Shown piece after piece: positions 1 through 6,313 of a stretch of DNA of 8,241 bases; the stretch's first letter is position 1; each line of letters begins with the position of its first letter. The position numbers and the translations under genes are program-made. Origin of the DNA: Solirubrobacterales bacterium. Its GTDB lineage: Bacteria > Actinomycetota > Thermoleophilia > Solirubrobacterales > Solirubrobacteraceae. The notes beneath the pieces were generated by a model. The model was not told the DNA's origin. It ran no database searches and saw only the letters and a list, made by a program, of their open reading frames with translations. Location: the NCBI GenBank assembly GCA_003244035.1, contig QHBV01000274.1, forward strand, positions 1 to 8,241. Reading direction: 5' to 3'.

Positions 1-200
1 CCCGGGTACTCGAAGAACGTGATGTCGGCCCCTGGCGAGCCGTCCTCATCGGAGTAGAACAGGTGATAGACGCTGGGATCGTCCTGGTTGACCGTCTTCT
101 TGACCATCCTCAGGCCCAGTACCCGCGCATAGAAGTCGACGTTGCGGGGCGCGTCTGCGGTGATCAGCGTGATGTGGTGGATGCCGTCGATCGGCTGCAT
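1..200 (-). CDS. VOC-family ring-cleaving dioxygenase-like protein (N-terminal part, cut by window edge)
   Basis: Only the first 66 residues lie in the window. The ATG at 200-198 has an AGAGG Shine-Dalgarno sequence at 210-206, five bases upstream. The peptide opens with a vicinal-oxygen-chelate half-module: G6-I-H-H-I-T at the start of the first beta strand, where H8 or H9 would be a metal ligand, then DFYARVLGLR (22-31), a VKKTVNQDDP segment (33-42) and a YHLFYSDEDGSPG segment (45-57). These segments resemble MhqO/YkcA-type proteins, which are annotated as ring-cleaving dioxygenases or hydroquinone-specific glyoxalase-fold enzymes and are often linked to quinone or aromatic stress. The family is clear, the substrate is not. 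The second half of the protein, with the remaining metal ligands, is outside the window. It is transcribed divergently from lutA and has a probable repressor-controlled promoter at 221-265. Confidence 0.85.
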   Translation of the reverse strand, partial: MQPIDGIHHITLITADAPRNVDFYARVLGLRMVKKTVNQDDPSVYHLFYSDEDGSPGADITFFEYP

Positions 201-220
201 GGCTGCCTCTGGGTTCGATT

Positions 221-236
221 GCTTGTTAGAGCAAGC
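221..236. promoter_or_regulatory. Operator-like dyad, copy 1 (GCTTG-N6-CAAGC)
   Basis: A perfect 5-bp inverted repeat, GCTTG (221-225) and CAAGC (232-236), is separated by six bases. It covers the presumed start point and edge of the -10 box of the minus-strand VOC promoter. It matches the second copy at 250-265 at 12 of 16 positions. Homodimeric winged-helix repressors of the MarR or HxlR type, which commonly control MhqO-like genes, bind sites of this general size. No such regulator is in this window. Confidence 0.5.
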
Positions 237-263
237 TTATCACGAAGATGCTTGCTTGCGCAA
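234..263 (-). promoter_or_regulatory. Candidate promoter of the VOC gene
   Basis: On the minus strand a TTGCGC -35-like hexamer (263-258) is followed after 18 bases by TAAGCT (239-234), which fits the TANNNT -10 pattern. Initiation would fall near 227, giving a leader of about 27 bases that contains the AGAGG ribosome site. The neighbouring dyads overlap both hexamers. This is pattern matching only. Confidence 0.45.
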
Positions 264-265
264 GT
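250..265. promoter_or_regulatory. Operator-like dyad, copy 2 (GCTTG-N6-CAAGT)
   Basis: GCTTG (250-254) and CAAGT (261-265) are spaced exactly like copy 1, with one mismatch in the outer base pair. The right part also contains the perfect 10-bp palindrome CTTGCGCAAG (255-264), which overlaps the TTGCGC -35-like hexamer of the minus-strand promoter. Start-to-start distance from copy 1 is 29 bp, just under three helical turns, so two dimers could sit on nearly the same face of the DNA. Confidence 0.5.
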
Positions 266-270
266 ATCTG

Positions 271-282
271 GCGCCGCGGCGC
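271..282. repeat. Perfect 12-bp GC palindrome in the divergent region
   Basis: GCGCCGCGGCGC is self-complementary over all 12 bases and lies six bases to the right of the second operator-like dyad. It could be a protein site or simply a by-product of high GC. It has no T-run, so it is not a convincing terminator. Confidence 0.3.
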
Positions 283-289
283 TCGGCGG

Positions 290-320
290 TTGGTCGCCGA
301 CCCGCGCGACGGGGTACGTT
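290..320 (+). promoter_or_regulatory. Weak candidate promoter of lutABC
   Basis: TTGGTC (290-295) and TACGTT (315-320) are spaced by 19 bases, and TACGTT fits TANNNT. Transcription would begin at about 327-328, leaving only a few bases before the lutA ATG at 331. There is no good Shine-Dalgarno sequence for that ATG, so a nearly leaderless transcript is plausible. The spacing is long, so this is tentative. Confidence 0.3.
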
Positions 321-330
321 GACGAGCATC

Positions 331-1065
331 ATGCGGGCGTCGCTGTTCATCACCTGCTTCAACGACACGCTGTTTCCGGAGACGGGGCAGGCGGTGGTGG
401 GGCTGCTGGAGCGCCTCGGCGTGAGCGTCGAGTTCCCGCTGGAGCAGACCTGCTGTGGCCAGATGCACTTCAACACCGGCTACGTGCAGGAGACGATCCC
501 GCTGGTGCGCCGCTTCGTGCGCGCCTTCGCCGACAGCGAGGTGGTGGTCTCCCCTTCGGCGTCGTGCGTGGGCATGGTGCGCGACTACTACCCCCGGGTG
601 GCCGAGCTGGCCGGAGACGACTCGCTCCAGCGCGAGGTCCGGGCGCTGCTCCCGCGCGTGGTGGAGTTGACCGAGCTGCTCGTCGACCGCCTCGGCGTGG
701 AGGACGTGGGCGCGTTCTTTCCGCATCGGGTGACGTATCACCCCACGTGTCACTCGCTGCGCATGCTGCACGTCGGCGACCGGCCGCTGCGCCTGCTGCG
801 GGCGGTCAGGGGCATCGACCTCCAGGAGCTGCCCGACGCCACCGAGTGCTGCGGCTTCGGCGGGACGTTCGCGGTCAAGAACGCCGACACCTCGATCGCG
901 ATGCTCACCGACAAGGTGCGCACCATCCTCGACACCGGGGCCGAGGTGTGCGCTGCCGCCGACAACTCCTGCCTGATGCACATCGGCGGCGCGCTCTCGC
1001 GCCAGCGGGCCGGCGTGCGCACCATGCACATTGCCGAGATCCTCGCCCGGACGGACGTCGGGTGA
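331..1065 (+). CDS. lutA: LutA, L-lactate oxidation iron-sulfur subunit (CCG-domain protein)
   Basis: A 244-residue protein, close to the roughly 240 residues usual for LutA/YkgE. It has the two cysteine-rich CCG modules of this family (heterodisulfide-reductase type DUF3400/CCG domains). The first has TC-CG at C41-C42-G43, with SASC at C79. The second has HPTCH at C140, ECCGFGG at C173-C174, and further cysteines at C207 and C214. The early segment FITCFNDTLFPETG is typical of LutA N-termini. LutA works with LutB and LutC in the cytoplasm or at the membrane to oxidise L-lactate to pyruvate, passing electrons through iron-sulfur centres. The ATG at 331 gives the expected N-terminus, although a TTG at 319 in the same frame is preceded by GGGG (311-314) and cannot be excluded. 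It is the first gene of the operon, and its TGA (1063-1065) overlaps the lutB GTG. Family assignment is secure, catalytic role is by homology. Confidence 0.93.
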   Translation: MRASLFITCFNDTLFPETGQAVVGLLERLGVSVEFPLEQTCCGQMHFNTGYVQETIPLVRRFVRAFADSEVVVSPSASCVGMVRDYYPRVAELAGDDSLQREVRALLPRVVELTELLVDRLGVEDVGAFFPHRVTYHPTCHSLRMLHVGDRPLRLLRAVRGIDLQELPDATECCGFGGTFAVKNADTSIAMLTDKVRTILDTGAEVCAAADNSCLMHIGGALSRQRAGVRTMHIAEILARTDVG

Positions 1066-2471
1066 GCGAAGGCGCCTTCCCCCAGGCCGCCCGCGTCGCC
1101 CTGGCCGACACCCAGCTGCGCCGCAACCTCGGGCACGCGACGCACACCATCCGCGCCAAGCGTGCCGGTGTCGTGGCCGAGCTGTCTGACTGGGAGCAGC
1201 TGCGCGAGGCCGGCCGGGCGATCAAGGAGCGGGTGCTGCGCCATCTGGACGAGTACCTGCTGGAGCTGGAGGAGTCGGTCACCCGCGCCGGCGGCGTCGT
1301 GCACTGGGCGCGCGACGGCGAGGAGTGCAACCGGATCGTCGGGGACCTGATCGCTGCCCACGGCGCCACCGAGGTCGTCAAGTCCAAGTCGCTGACCACC
1401 GAGGAGACCGGTCTCAACGAGGCGCTGGTCAAGCGGGGCATCAGCCCCTGGGAGACCGACCTGGCGCAGCTGATCGTGCAGCTGGGCGACGACATGCCCT
1501 CGCACATCCTGGTGCCCGCGATCCACAAGAACCGCGCTCAGATCCGTGACCTGTTCCGGCGCACGCTGCCCGACGCGCCGCCGGATCTCTCCGACGATCC
1601 CCGCGAGCTGGCCGAGGCCGCGCGCCGCCATCTGCGGCGACTGTTCCTTGAGACCGAGGTGGGCATCAGCGGTGTCAACTTCGCGGTCGCCCAGACGGGG
1701 ACGGTGGCGGTAGTGGAGTCCGAGGGCAACGGGCGCATGTGCACGACGCTGCCGCCGGTGCTGATCAGCGTGATGGGGATCGAGAAGGTGATCCCGACCT
1801 GGCAGGATCTGGAGGTCTACCTGCAGCTGTTGCCGCGCTCCTCCACGGCCGAGCGGATGAACCCCTACACGTCGCTGTGGACCGGGGTCAGCGAGGGCGA
1901 CGGACCGCGGGAGTTCCACCTCGTGTTCGTCGATCACGGACGGACCAGCGTGCTGGCCGACGAGATCGGCCGCCAGGCACTGAACTGCATCCGCTGCTCG
2001 GCCTGCCTGAACGTGTGTCCGGTGTATGAGCGGACCGGCGGTCACGCCTACGGCTCCACCTATCCGGGGCCGATCGGTGCGATCCTCACCCCGATGCTCG
2101 AAGGGCTGGACGCCGCCGGCTCGCTCCCCTACGCCTCCAGTCTGTGCGGCGCCTGCTACGAGGTCTGCCCGGTCAAGATCAACATCCCGCAGGTGCTCGT
2201 CCACCTGCGCGCGGAGGTTGTGCGCCACGAGGACGAGGCCGCGCACCGACCGGATGCCGAGCACGTGGCGATGCGGGCGCTGGCCCGGGTGTTCGCCAAC
2301 CGCCGGCTCTACGAGGCCGCCCAGCGCGCCGGTCGGATCGGCCAGTGGCCGCTCGCCCGCGGAGGCACGATCGACCGGCTGCCGGGCCCCCTGTCGGGGT
2401 GGACCGCCGCGCGCGACCTCAAGCCCATCCCTCGCCAGAGCTTCCGCGACTGGTGGCGGGAGCGATCGTGA
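1062..2471 (+). CDS. lutB: LutB, lactate utilisation iron-sulfur protein with LUD domain and two ferredoxin motifs
   Basis: A 469-residue protein, the usual LutB/YkgF size. The N-terminal two thirds are a LUD (DUF162) domain with the hallmark KSKSLTTEETGLNEAL (107-122) and PSHILVPAIHKN (146-157). A ferredoxin-like part follows, with C309-xx-C312-xx-C315-xxx-C319-P and, after a Gly/Tyr/Pro-rich linker, C362-xx-C365-xxx-C369-P. That is seven cysteines, so one cluster may have a non-Cys ligand or be incomplete; homologues recalled from memory show the same layout. The C-terminus is a helical tail ending FRDWWRERS. It is the electron-transfer core of the LutABC lactate oxidation complex. The GTG at 1062 overlaps the lutA stop as GTGA and has a weak GGACGG ribosome site (1049-1054), which suggests translational coupling. 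The stop overlaps the lutC start in the same way. Confidence 0.95.
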   Translation: MSEGAFPQAARVALADTQLRRNLGHATHTIRAKRAGVVAELSDWEQLREAGRAIKERVLRHLDEYLLELEESVTRAGGVVHWARDGEECNRIVGDLIAAHGATEVVKSKSLTTEETGLNEALVKRGISPWETDLAQLIVQLGDDMPSHILVPAIHKNRAQIRDLFRRTLPDAPPDLSDDPRELAEAARRHLRRLFLETEVGISGVNFAVAQTGTVAVVESEGNGRMCTTLPPVLISVMGIEKVIPTWQDLEVYLQLLPRSSTAERMNPYTSLWTGVSEGDGPREFHLVFVDHGRTSVLADEIGRQALNCIRCSACLNVCPVYERTGGHAYGSTYPGPIGAILTPMLEGLDAAGSLPYASSLCGACYEVCPVKINIPQVLVHLRAEVVRHEDEAAHRPDAEHVAMRALARVFANRRLYEAAQRAGRIGQWPLARGGTIDRLPGPLSGWTAARDLKPIPRQSFRDWWRERS

Positions 2472-3118
2472 GCGCCGCCCGCGACGAGATCCTCGGCCGC
2501 ATCCGCGCCGCCCTGCGCGACGTGCCGGCGACCGAGACGGCGACTGACGTGCCGGTGGCCCGTGCCTACCGCCACACCGACGAGCGTCCGCGCGACGAGC
2601 TGGTCGAACTGCTATGCGCACGGATCGACGACTACCACGCGGACGTCCGGCGCCTGCCGGGCGACGCCGACGTCGGGCGGGCGGTCGCCGACGCCTGCAC
2701 GGACATGGGACTGGCGCGCGTGGCCGTCCCGCCGCAGCTGCCCCGCCACTGGCGACCGGACGGCGTCGACGTCGTCGAGGACCGCGATCTCAGCGCGCGG
2801 CAGCTGGACGAGCTCGACGGCGCCATCACCGGCTGCGCGGCGGCCATCGCCGAGACCGGCACCCTGGTCCTCGACGGGCAGGCCATGTCCGGGCGGCGGC
2901 TGCTCACGCTGGTGCCCGACCATCACATCTGCGTGGTCTGCGCCGACCAGGTCGTCGGCCAGGTACCCGAGGCGATCGCCGCCGTGGCGACCCCCGTGGG
3001 CGAGCGCGGCGTGCCGATCACGCTCGTCTCCGGAGCGTCGGCGACCTCCGACATCGAGCTGGAGCGGGTGGAGGGCGTGCACGGCCCCCGTCACCTGCTC
3101 GTGCTGGTCGTCGGGTAG
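2468..3118 (+). CDS. lutC: LutC, lactate utilisation LUD-domain subunit
   Basis: A 216-residue protein made essentially of one LUD domain, slightly shorter than the roughly 240 residues of Bacillus LutC. Recognisable family segments are AAIAETGTLVLDG around E129-T130-G131, TLVPDHHICVV, and the C-terminal SGASATSDIE (188-197) followed by VEGVHGPR, all typical of LutC/YkgG. No cysteine cluster motif is present, as expected for this subunit. It is the third component of the lactate oxidation complex; its exact role is not settled in the family. The GTG at 2468 overlaps the lutB TGA as GTGA and has a good ribosome site, GGGAG at 2458-2462, five bases upstream. A small GC hairpin follows the stop, so this is probably the last gene of the operon. 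Confidence 0.92.
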   Translation: MSAARDEILGRIRAALRDVPATETATDVPVARAYRHTDERPRDELVELLCARIDDYHADVRRLPGDADVGRAVADACTDMGLARVAVPPQLPRHWRPDGVDVVEDRDLSARQLDELDGAITGCAAAIAETGTLVLDGQAMSGRRLLTLVPDHHICVVCADQVVGQVPEAIAAVATPVGERGVPITLVSGASATSDIELERVEGVHGPRHLLVLVVG

Positions 3119-3119
3119 C

Positions 3120-3136
3120 GGCGGTGGAGGACCGCC
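3120..3136 (+). terminator. Small GC hairpin after lutC
   Basis: GGCGGT (3120-3125) pairs perfectly with ACCGCC (3131-3136) across a five-base GGAGG loop, starting two bases after the lutC stop. There is no T-run, so if it acts as a terminator it would be of the U-less type proposed for high-GC actinobacteria. It separates lutABC from lysS. Confidence 0.35.
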
Positions 3137-3163
3137 TGAGCGTCCGTCGCGCGCTCGGCGAAC

Positions 3164-3169
3164 TACGCT
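3164..3169 (+). promoter_or_regulatory. -10-like box of lysS, leaderless arrangement
   Basis: TACGCT fits TANNNT and ends seven bases before the lysS ATG (3177). An RNA starting at the expected distance would begin at or next to the A of the ATG. No Shine-Dalgarno sequence precedes the ATG, which supports a leaderless mRNA. No clear -35 hexamer is seen. Confidence 0.45.
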
Positions 3170-3176
3170 GAGCGTC

Positions 3177-4829
3177 ATGACCCAGACCGAGCTGTGGGAC
3201 GACGCGATCGCCGATCGGCTGGTGGCTGCACAGGGCGACTCCGGCAGCCCGATCGTGTGCGCCTCGGGGATCTCGCCGTCGGGCCCGATCCACATGGGCA
3301 ACCTGCGCGAGGTGTTCACGACCCATCTGGTGGCCGAGGCGCTGCGCCGCCGCGGGCGCGAGGTCGTGCACCTGCACTCGTGGGACGACTACGACCGCTT
3401 TCGCAAGGTTCCGGCGGGCGTCGATCCGTGCTTCGAGCGCTACGTCGGCATGCCCCTGGCGGCCATCCCCGATCCCACGCGCGGGGCGGGCGGGTCCAAG
3501 TCCTTTGCCGAGCACTTCATGGACGAGCTCCGCGCCTCGCTGGAGGTGCTCGGGATCCAGATGACCGAGCGCCGTCAATCGCAGCTCTATCCGGCGGGGA
3601 CCTACAACGCCGCGATCCGCCGTGCGATGGACGAGCGCTTTCTGGTGTTCGACACGCTTGCCAGCCAGCAGACCGCCGGGCGCCACGCGGATTCGGTGCA
3701 GGAGCGCCGGCGCGCCTATTACCCGTTCAAGCCCTACTGTCCCACGTGCGGCACCGACGACACACGCGTCACGGCCTATGAGGGGGAGACGGTGCACTAC
3801 GGGTGCCGCTGCGGCCACGCGGGTGAGATGAGCCTGGCCGACGGTCAGACGATCAGCGGCAAGCTCGTGTGGAAGGTCGATTGGCCGATGCGCTGGGCCC
3901 GCGAGGGGGTCGACTTCGAGCCAGCGGGAGAGGATCATCATGCCCCCACTGGCAGCTTCACGGTGGGGCGGACCCTGGTCTCCGCGCTGTACGGCGGCCG
4001 GGCGCCGGAGTCGGTCGTGTACGCGTTCGTGTCGCTGGCCGGCGTCGGCGGCAAGATGTCGGGTTCGGTGGGCGGGGCGGCGATCCCCGCCACCGCGCTG
4101 GACCTGATCGAGCCGGCGGTCGTGCGCTGGCTGTACGTCCGCCGGCTGCCGGGTCAGTCGTTCGCCATCGACCTGGCGGCGCGCGCCGTGCAGCGCCTGT
4201 ACGACGAGTGGGACCGGCTGGCGTCGCGCGTCGCCTCCGGAGACGCCGAGGGCGCTGAAGTGGCCGTGCTGCGCCAGAGCCTCGAGTCCTCTGCGGGCCC
4301 GGTGCTGCGCACCCCCCGGCCGGTGTCGTTCCGGCTGCTCTCGTCGGTGGCCGACATCACCCAGGGCAACCGCGAGCAGATCGCGCGCATCGTGTCCGCG
4401 CATCTCAACGGCGACGCCCCCGATCCACCCGCGCTGCTCGCGCAACTGGAGCCGCGGCTGTCGTGCGCGATCCGCTTTGCCACCGAGGTCGTGCCCGAGG
4501 ACGAGCGCACGTGGGTGCGCGTCGAGTTCGCCCCCGACGCCTACGAGCAGCTGGACGACAGCATGCGCCACGGCGTGGAGCTGCTGGCCGACGGTCTGGC
4601 CGTCGACTGGTCGATCGACGGGCTCACGGCGCTCGTCTACGCGGTGCCCAAGAGGCTCCACGGGCTGCCGGCGGACGCCGAGCCCACCCCCGAGGTCAAG
4701 GCCGCCCAGCGGGCGTTCTTCAAGTCGGTGTACCGGTTGCTGGTCGACGCCGAGACCGGACCGCGGCTGCCGACGCTGCTGCTCTCGATCGGCCAGCAGC
4801 GGGCCCGGCAGCTGCTCGTCGGCGCCTGA
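3177..4829 (+). CDS. lysS: Lysyl-tRNA synthetase, class I (archaeal type)
   Basis: A 550-residue protein in the normal size range of class I LysRS. It charges tRNA-Lys with lysine using ATP in the cytoplasm. The Rossmann catalytic domain starts with ASGISPSGPIHMGNLREV, where H39-M40-G41-N42 is the HIGH signature, followed by the conserved HLHSWDDYDRFRKVP block. C188, C191, C210 and C212 (CPTC and CRC) form a likely zinc knuckle. The second ATP motif is GGKMSGS with K293-M294-S295-G296-S297, so the second lysine of KMSKS is replaced. The rest is a helical anticodon-binding part ending in QRAFFKSVYRLLVDAETGPRLPTLLLSIG, the typical LysRS1 C-terminus. None of the class II LysRS motifs is present. 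The ATG at 3177 is preceded by a -10-like box rather than a ribosome site. It is separated from lutC by 58 bases and a hairpin, so probably has its own promoter. Confidence 0.93.
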   Translation: MTQTELWDDAIADRLVAAQGDSGSPIVCASGISPSGPIHMGNLREVFTTHLVAEALRRRGREVVHLHSWDDYDRFRKVPAGVDPCFERYVGMPLAAIPDPTRGAGGSKSFAEHFMDELRASLEVLGIQMTERRQSQLYPAGTYNAAIRRAMDERFLVFDTLASQQTAGRHADSVQERRRAYYPFKPYCPTCGTDDTRVTAYEGETVHYGCRCGHAGEMSLADGQTISGKLVWKVDWPMRWAREGVDFEPAGEDHHAPTGSFTVGRTLVSALYGGRAPESVVYAFVSLAGVGGKMSGSVGGAAIPATALDLIEPAVVRWLYVRRLPGQSFAIDLAARAVQRLYDEWDRLASRVASGDAEGAEVAVLRQSLESSAGPVLRTPRPVSFRLLSSVADITQGNREQIARIVSAHLNGDAPDPPALLAQLEPRLSCAIRFATEVVPEDERTWVRVEFAPDAYEQLDDSMRHGVELLADGLAVDWSIDGLTALVYAVPKRLHGLPADAEPTPEVKAAQRAFFKSVYRLLVDAETGPRLPTLLLSIGQQRARQLLVGA

Positions 4830-4835
4830 CCACAG

Positions 4836-4851
4836 TTCGCCGATCAGCGAA
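4836..4851 (+). repeat. Small dyad between lysS and the MFS gene
   Basis: TTCGC (4836-4840) and GCGAA (4847-4851) form a five-base-pair inverted repeat with a six-base spacer, seven bases after the lysS stop. It could be a weak hairpin in the lysS 3' end or an operator upstream of the transporter's -10-like box. It is short, so chance is possible. Confidence 0.25.
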
Positions 4852-4863
4852 GCGTCTGCGGGA

Positions 4864-4869
4864 TAGGTT
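4864..4869 (+). promoter_or_regulatory. -10-like box of the MFS gene, leaderless arrangement
   Basis: TAGGTT fits TANNNT and ends six bases before the ATG at 4876. Initiation would coincide with that ATG or the adjacent in-frame GTG at 4873. No convincing Shine-Dalgarno sequence is present, matching the arrangement at lysS. Confidence 0.4.
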
Positions 4870-4875
4870 CGGGTG

Positions 4876-6261
4876 ATGGTCACCATGCAGCCGGCATCCT
4901 CAACTGACGCCGCCCGGCGCAGCGCCCGGCGCTGGACGCTGGTCGCCATGAGCCTCGGCTTCGCCGTGGTCCAGCTGGACATCAGCGTCGTCAACGTGGC
5001 GGTCAAGTCGATCGGCAGCGAGCTGGGCGGAGGGCTGAGCGCATTGCAGTGGGTGGTCAACGCCTACACGATCGGCTTTGCCGCATTCATCCTCACCGCG
5101 GGCGCGCTGGGTGACCGGATCGGGGCGCGGCGGGTGTTCGTGAGCGGCTTCGTGCTGTTCCTGGTCGCCTCGGTGGTGTGCGGCCTGGCTCCTGATCTGG
5201 GCGTGCTGATCGCCGCCCGCGCCATCCAGGGAATCGGAGCCGCTGTGCTCGTGCCCTCGTCGCTGACGTTGCTCAACCACGCCTACCCCGAGCCGGCCGC
5301 CCGTTCCCGAGCCGTCGGCCTGTGGCTGGCCGGGGCCAGCCTGGCGCTCTCCGGCGGCCCGCTGATCGGCGGCGTGCTGATCGCCACCCTCGGCTGGCGG
5401 GCGATCTTCTTCATCAACGTGCCGGTGGCGCTGGTCGGCATCTACCTGAGCCGGCGCTATGCCTCAGAGACCTCGCAATCGCGCGACCGGGGGGTGGACG
5501 TCGGTGGTCAGGTGCTCGCCGTGCTGATGCTCACCGCGCTGGTCGGGGCCACGATCGAGGGCGGCACCAGGGGCTTCGGCTCGCCGCTGGTGCTCGCGGG
5601 CTTCGCCGTCGCCCTGGTGGCGGGAGCGGCCTTCCTGGTCGTCGAGGGGCATGGCGGGCGCCCGATGCTGCCACTGGGCATGTTCCGGAATCGGACGTTC
5701 AGCGTGACGGCGGCGATGGGCCTGCTCATCAACATCGGGTTCTACGGGCTGATCTTCGTCTTCAGCCTGCTCCTTCAGCGCGAGCAGGGCCTGACCCCGC
5801 TGCAGACCGGGCTGGCCCTGGCGCCGATCATGATCGCCATCACGATCTCCAATCTGCTGGCCGGACGGTTTGACCAGCGCTTCGGCCCGCGGCGCACCAT
5901 CGCGGTGGCGGTCGTGGTGGTGGGCGCCGCGTGCGCCGGGCTGCTCGGGGTGGGCGCCTCCACCGGCTACGCAGCGATGGTCGTGCAGCTGGCGGCGCTG
6001 GGCGCCGGCGCCGGGGCGATCATCCCGGTGCTCACGTCCGAGCTGCTGGGCAGCGTCGACCGCACGCGCTCGGGGGTGGCCGCCGGCACGCTCAACACCC
6101 TGCGCCAGACGGGCTCGGCGATCGGTGTGGCCCTGTTCGGCTCCCTGCTGTCGGGGCGCGGCGGGTTCACCGCCGGGGTGCACGTGTCACTGGCGATCAC
6201 CGTCGGCCTGTGCGTGGCGATCGGCGCCCTCACGCCGCTGCTGCGCGACCGGGCGAGCTGA
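4876..6261 (+). CDS. MFS transporter, DHA2 (EmrB/QacA-like) family, 14 membrane segments
   Basis: A 461-residue integral membrane protein with about 14 hydrophobic segments, the DHA2 drug:H+ antiporter topology. Visible family motifs are QLDISVVNVA in helix 1 (D35), motif A GALGDRIGARR (76-86) in the loop after helix 2, motif B with R115 in LIAARAIQGIG, and the antiporter motif C ALSGGPLIGGVL (157-168) in helix 5. Motif C points to proton-coupled export rather than uptake. Substrate cannot be read from the sequence; small hydrophobic or aromatic compounds, drugs or antibiotics are typical. The ATG at 4876 was chosen because it sits six bases after a -10-like box; GTG 4873 and ATG 4885 are in-frame alternatives. 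The IclR-type regulator starts 52 bases downstream in the same direction and may control it. Confidence 0.9.
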   Translation: MVTMQPASSTDAARRSARRWTLVAMSLGFAVVQLDISVVNVAVKSIGSELGGGLSALQWVVNAYTIGFAAFILTAGALGDRIGARRVFVSGFVLFLVASVVCGLAPDLGVLIAARAIQGIGAAVLVPSSLTLLNHAYPEPAARSRAVGLWLAGASLALSGGPLIGGVLIATLGWRAIFFINVPVALVGIYLSRRYASETSQSRDRGVDVGGQVLAVLMLTALVGATIEGGTRGFGSPLVLAGFAVALVAGAAFLVVEGHGGRPMLPLGMFRNRTFSVTAAMGLLINIGFYGLIFVFSLLLQREQGLTPLQTGLALAPIMIAITISNLLAGRFDQRFGPRRTIAVAVVVVGAACAGLLGVGASTGYAAMVVQLAALGAGAGAIIPVLTSELLGSVDRTRSGVAAGTLNTLRQTGSAIGVALFGSLLSGRGGFTAGVHVSLAITVGLCVAIGALTPLLRDRAS

Positions 6262-6270
6262 GCCCGGATT

Positions 6271-6293
6271 CGCGCACTCGGGTACGGTGCGCG
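6271..6293. promoter_or_regulatory. Inverted repeat upstream of the IclR-type gene
   Basis: CGCGCAC (6271-6277) and GTGCGCG (6287-6293) are perfect seven-base arms around a nine-base spacer. The spacer and right arm contain a TACGGT hexamer (6283-6288) that could be a -10 box. It lies between the MFS stop and the ribosome site of the regulator gene. It could be an autoregulatory operator or a hairpin ending the MFS transcript. There is no T-run. Confidence 0.35.
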
Positions 6294-6301
6294 GAGCGAA
6301 C

Positions 6302-6307
6302 GGAGGT
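6302..6307 (+). promoter_or_regulatory. Ribosome binding site of the IclR-type gene
   Basis: GGAGGT is the strongest Shine-Dalgarno sequence in the window. Counted from the GGAGG core, it lies four bases before GTG 6311 and seven before GTG 6314, so the second GTG is the better-spaced start. Confidence 0.7.
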
Positions 6308-6313
6308 GTCGTG

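Noticed and set aside
63..1061. Upstream extension of the lutB frame to position 63
   Set aside because: The frame is open but overlaps all of lutA and part of the VOC gene. LutB homology begins at the GTG at 1062, where it overlaps the lutA stop.
750..2621. 623-codon open frame on the minus strand opposite lutA-lutB-lutC
   Set aside because: It spans three well-supported plus-strand genes, has no family features, and is explained by codon bias in high-GC sequence.
3119..3176. Possible T-box or riboswitch leader for lysS
   Set aside because: The gap is only 58 bases, has one small hairpin and no T-box sequence, and the -10-like box lies directly before the ATG, which leaves no room for a leader.
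3018..5060. 680-codon open frame on the minus strand opposite lysS
   Set aside because: It lies antisense to a clearly recognised synthetase and crosses into two other genes. The predicted peptide is rich in Arg, His, Gly and Ala with no recognisable domain, as expected for the complementary frame of GC-rich coding DNA.
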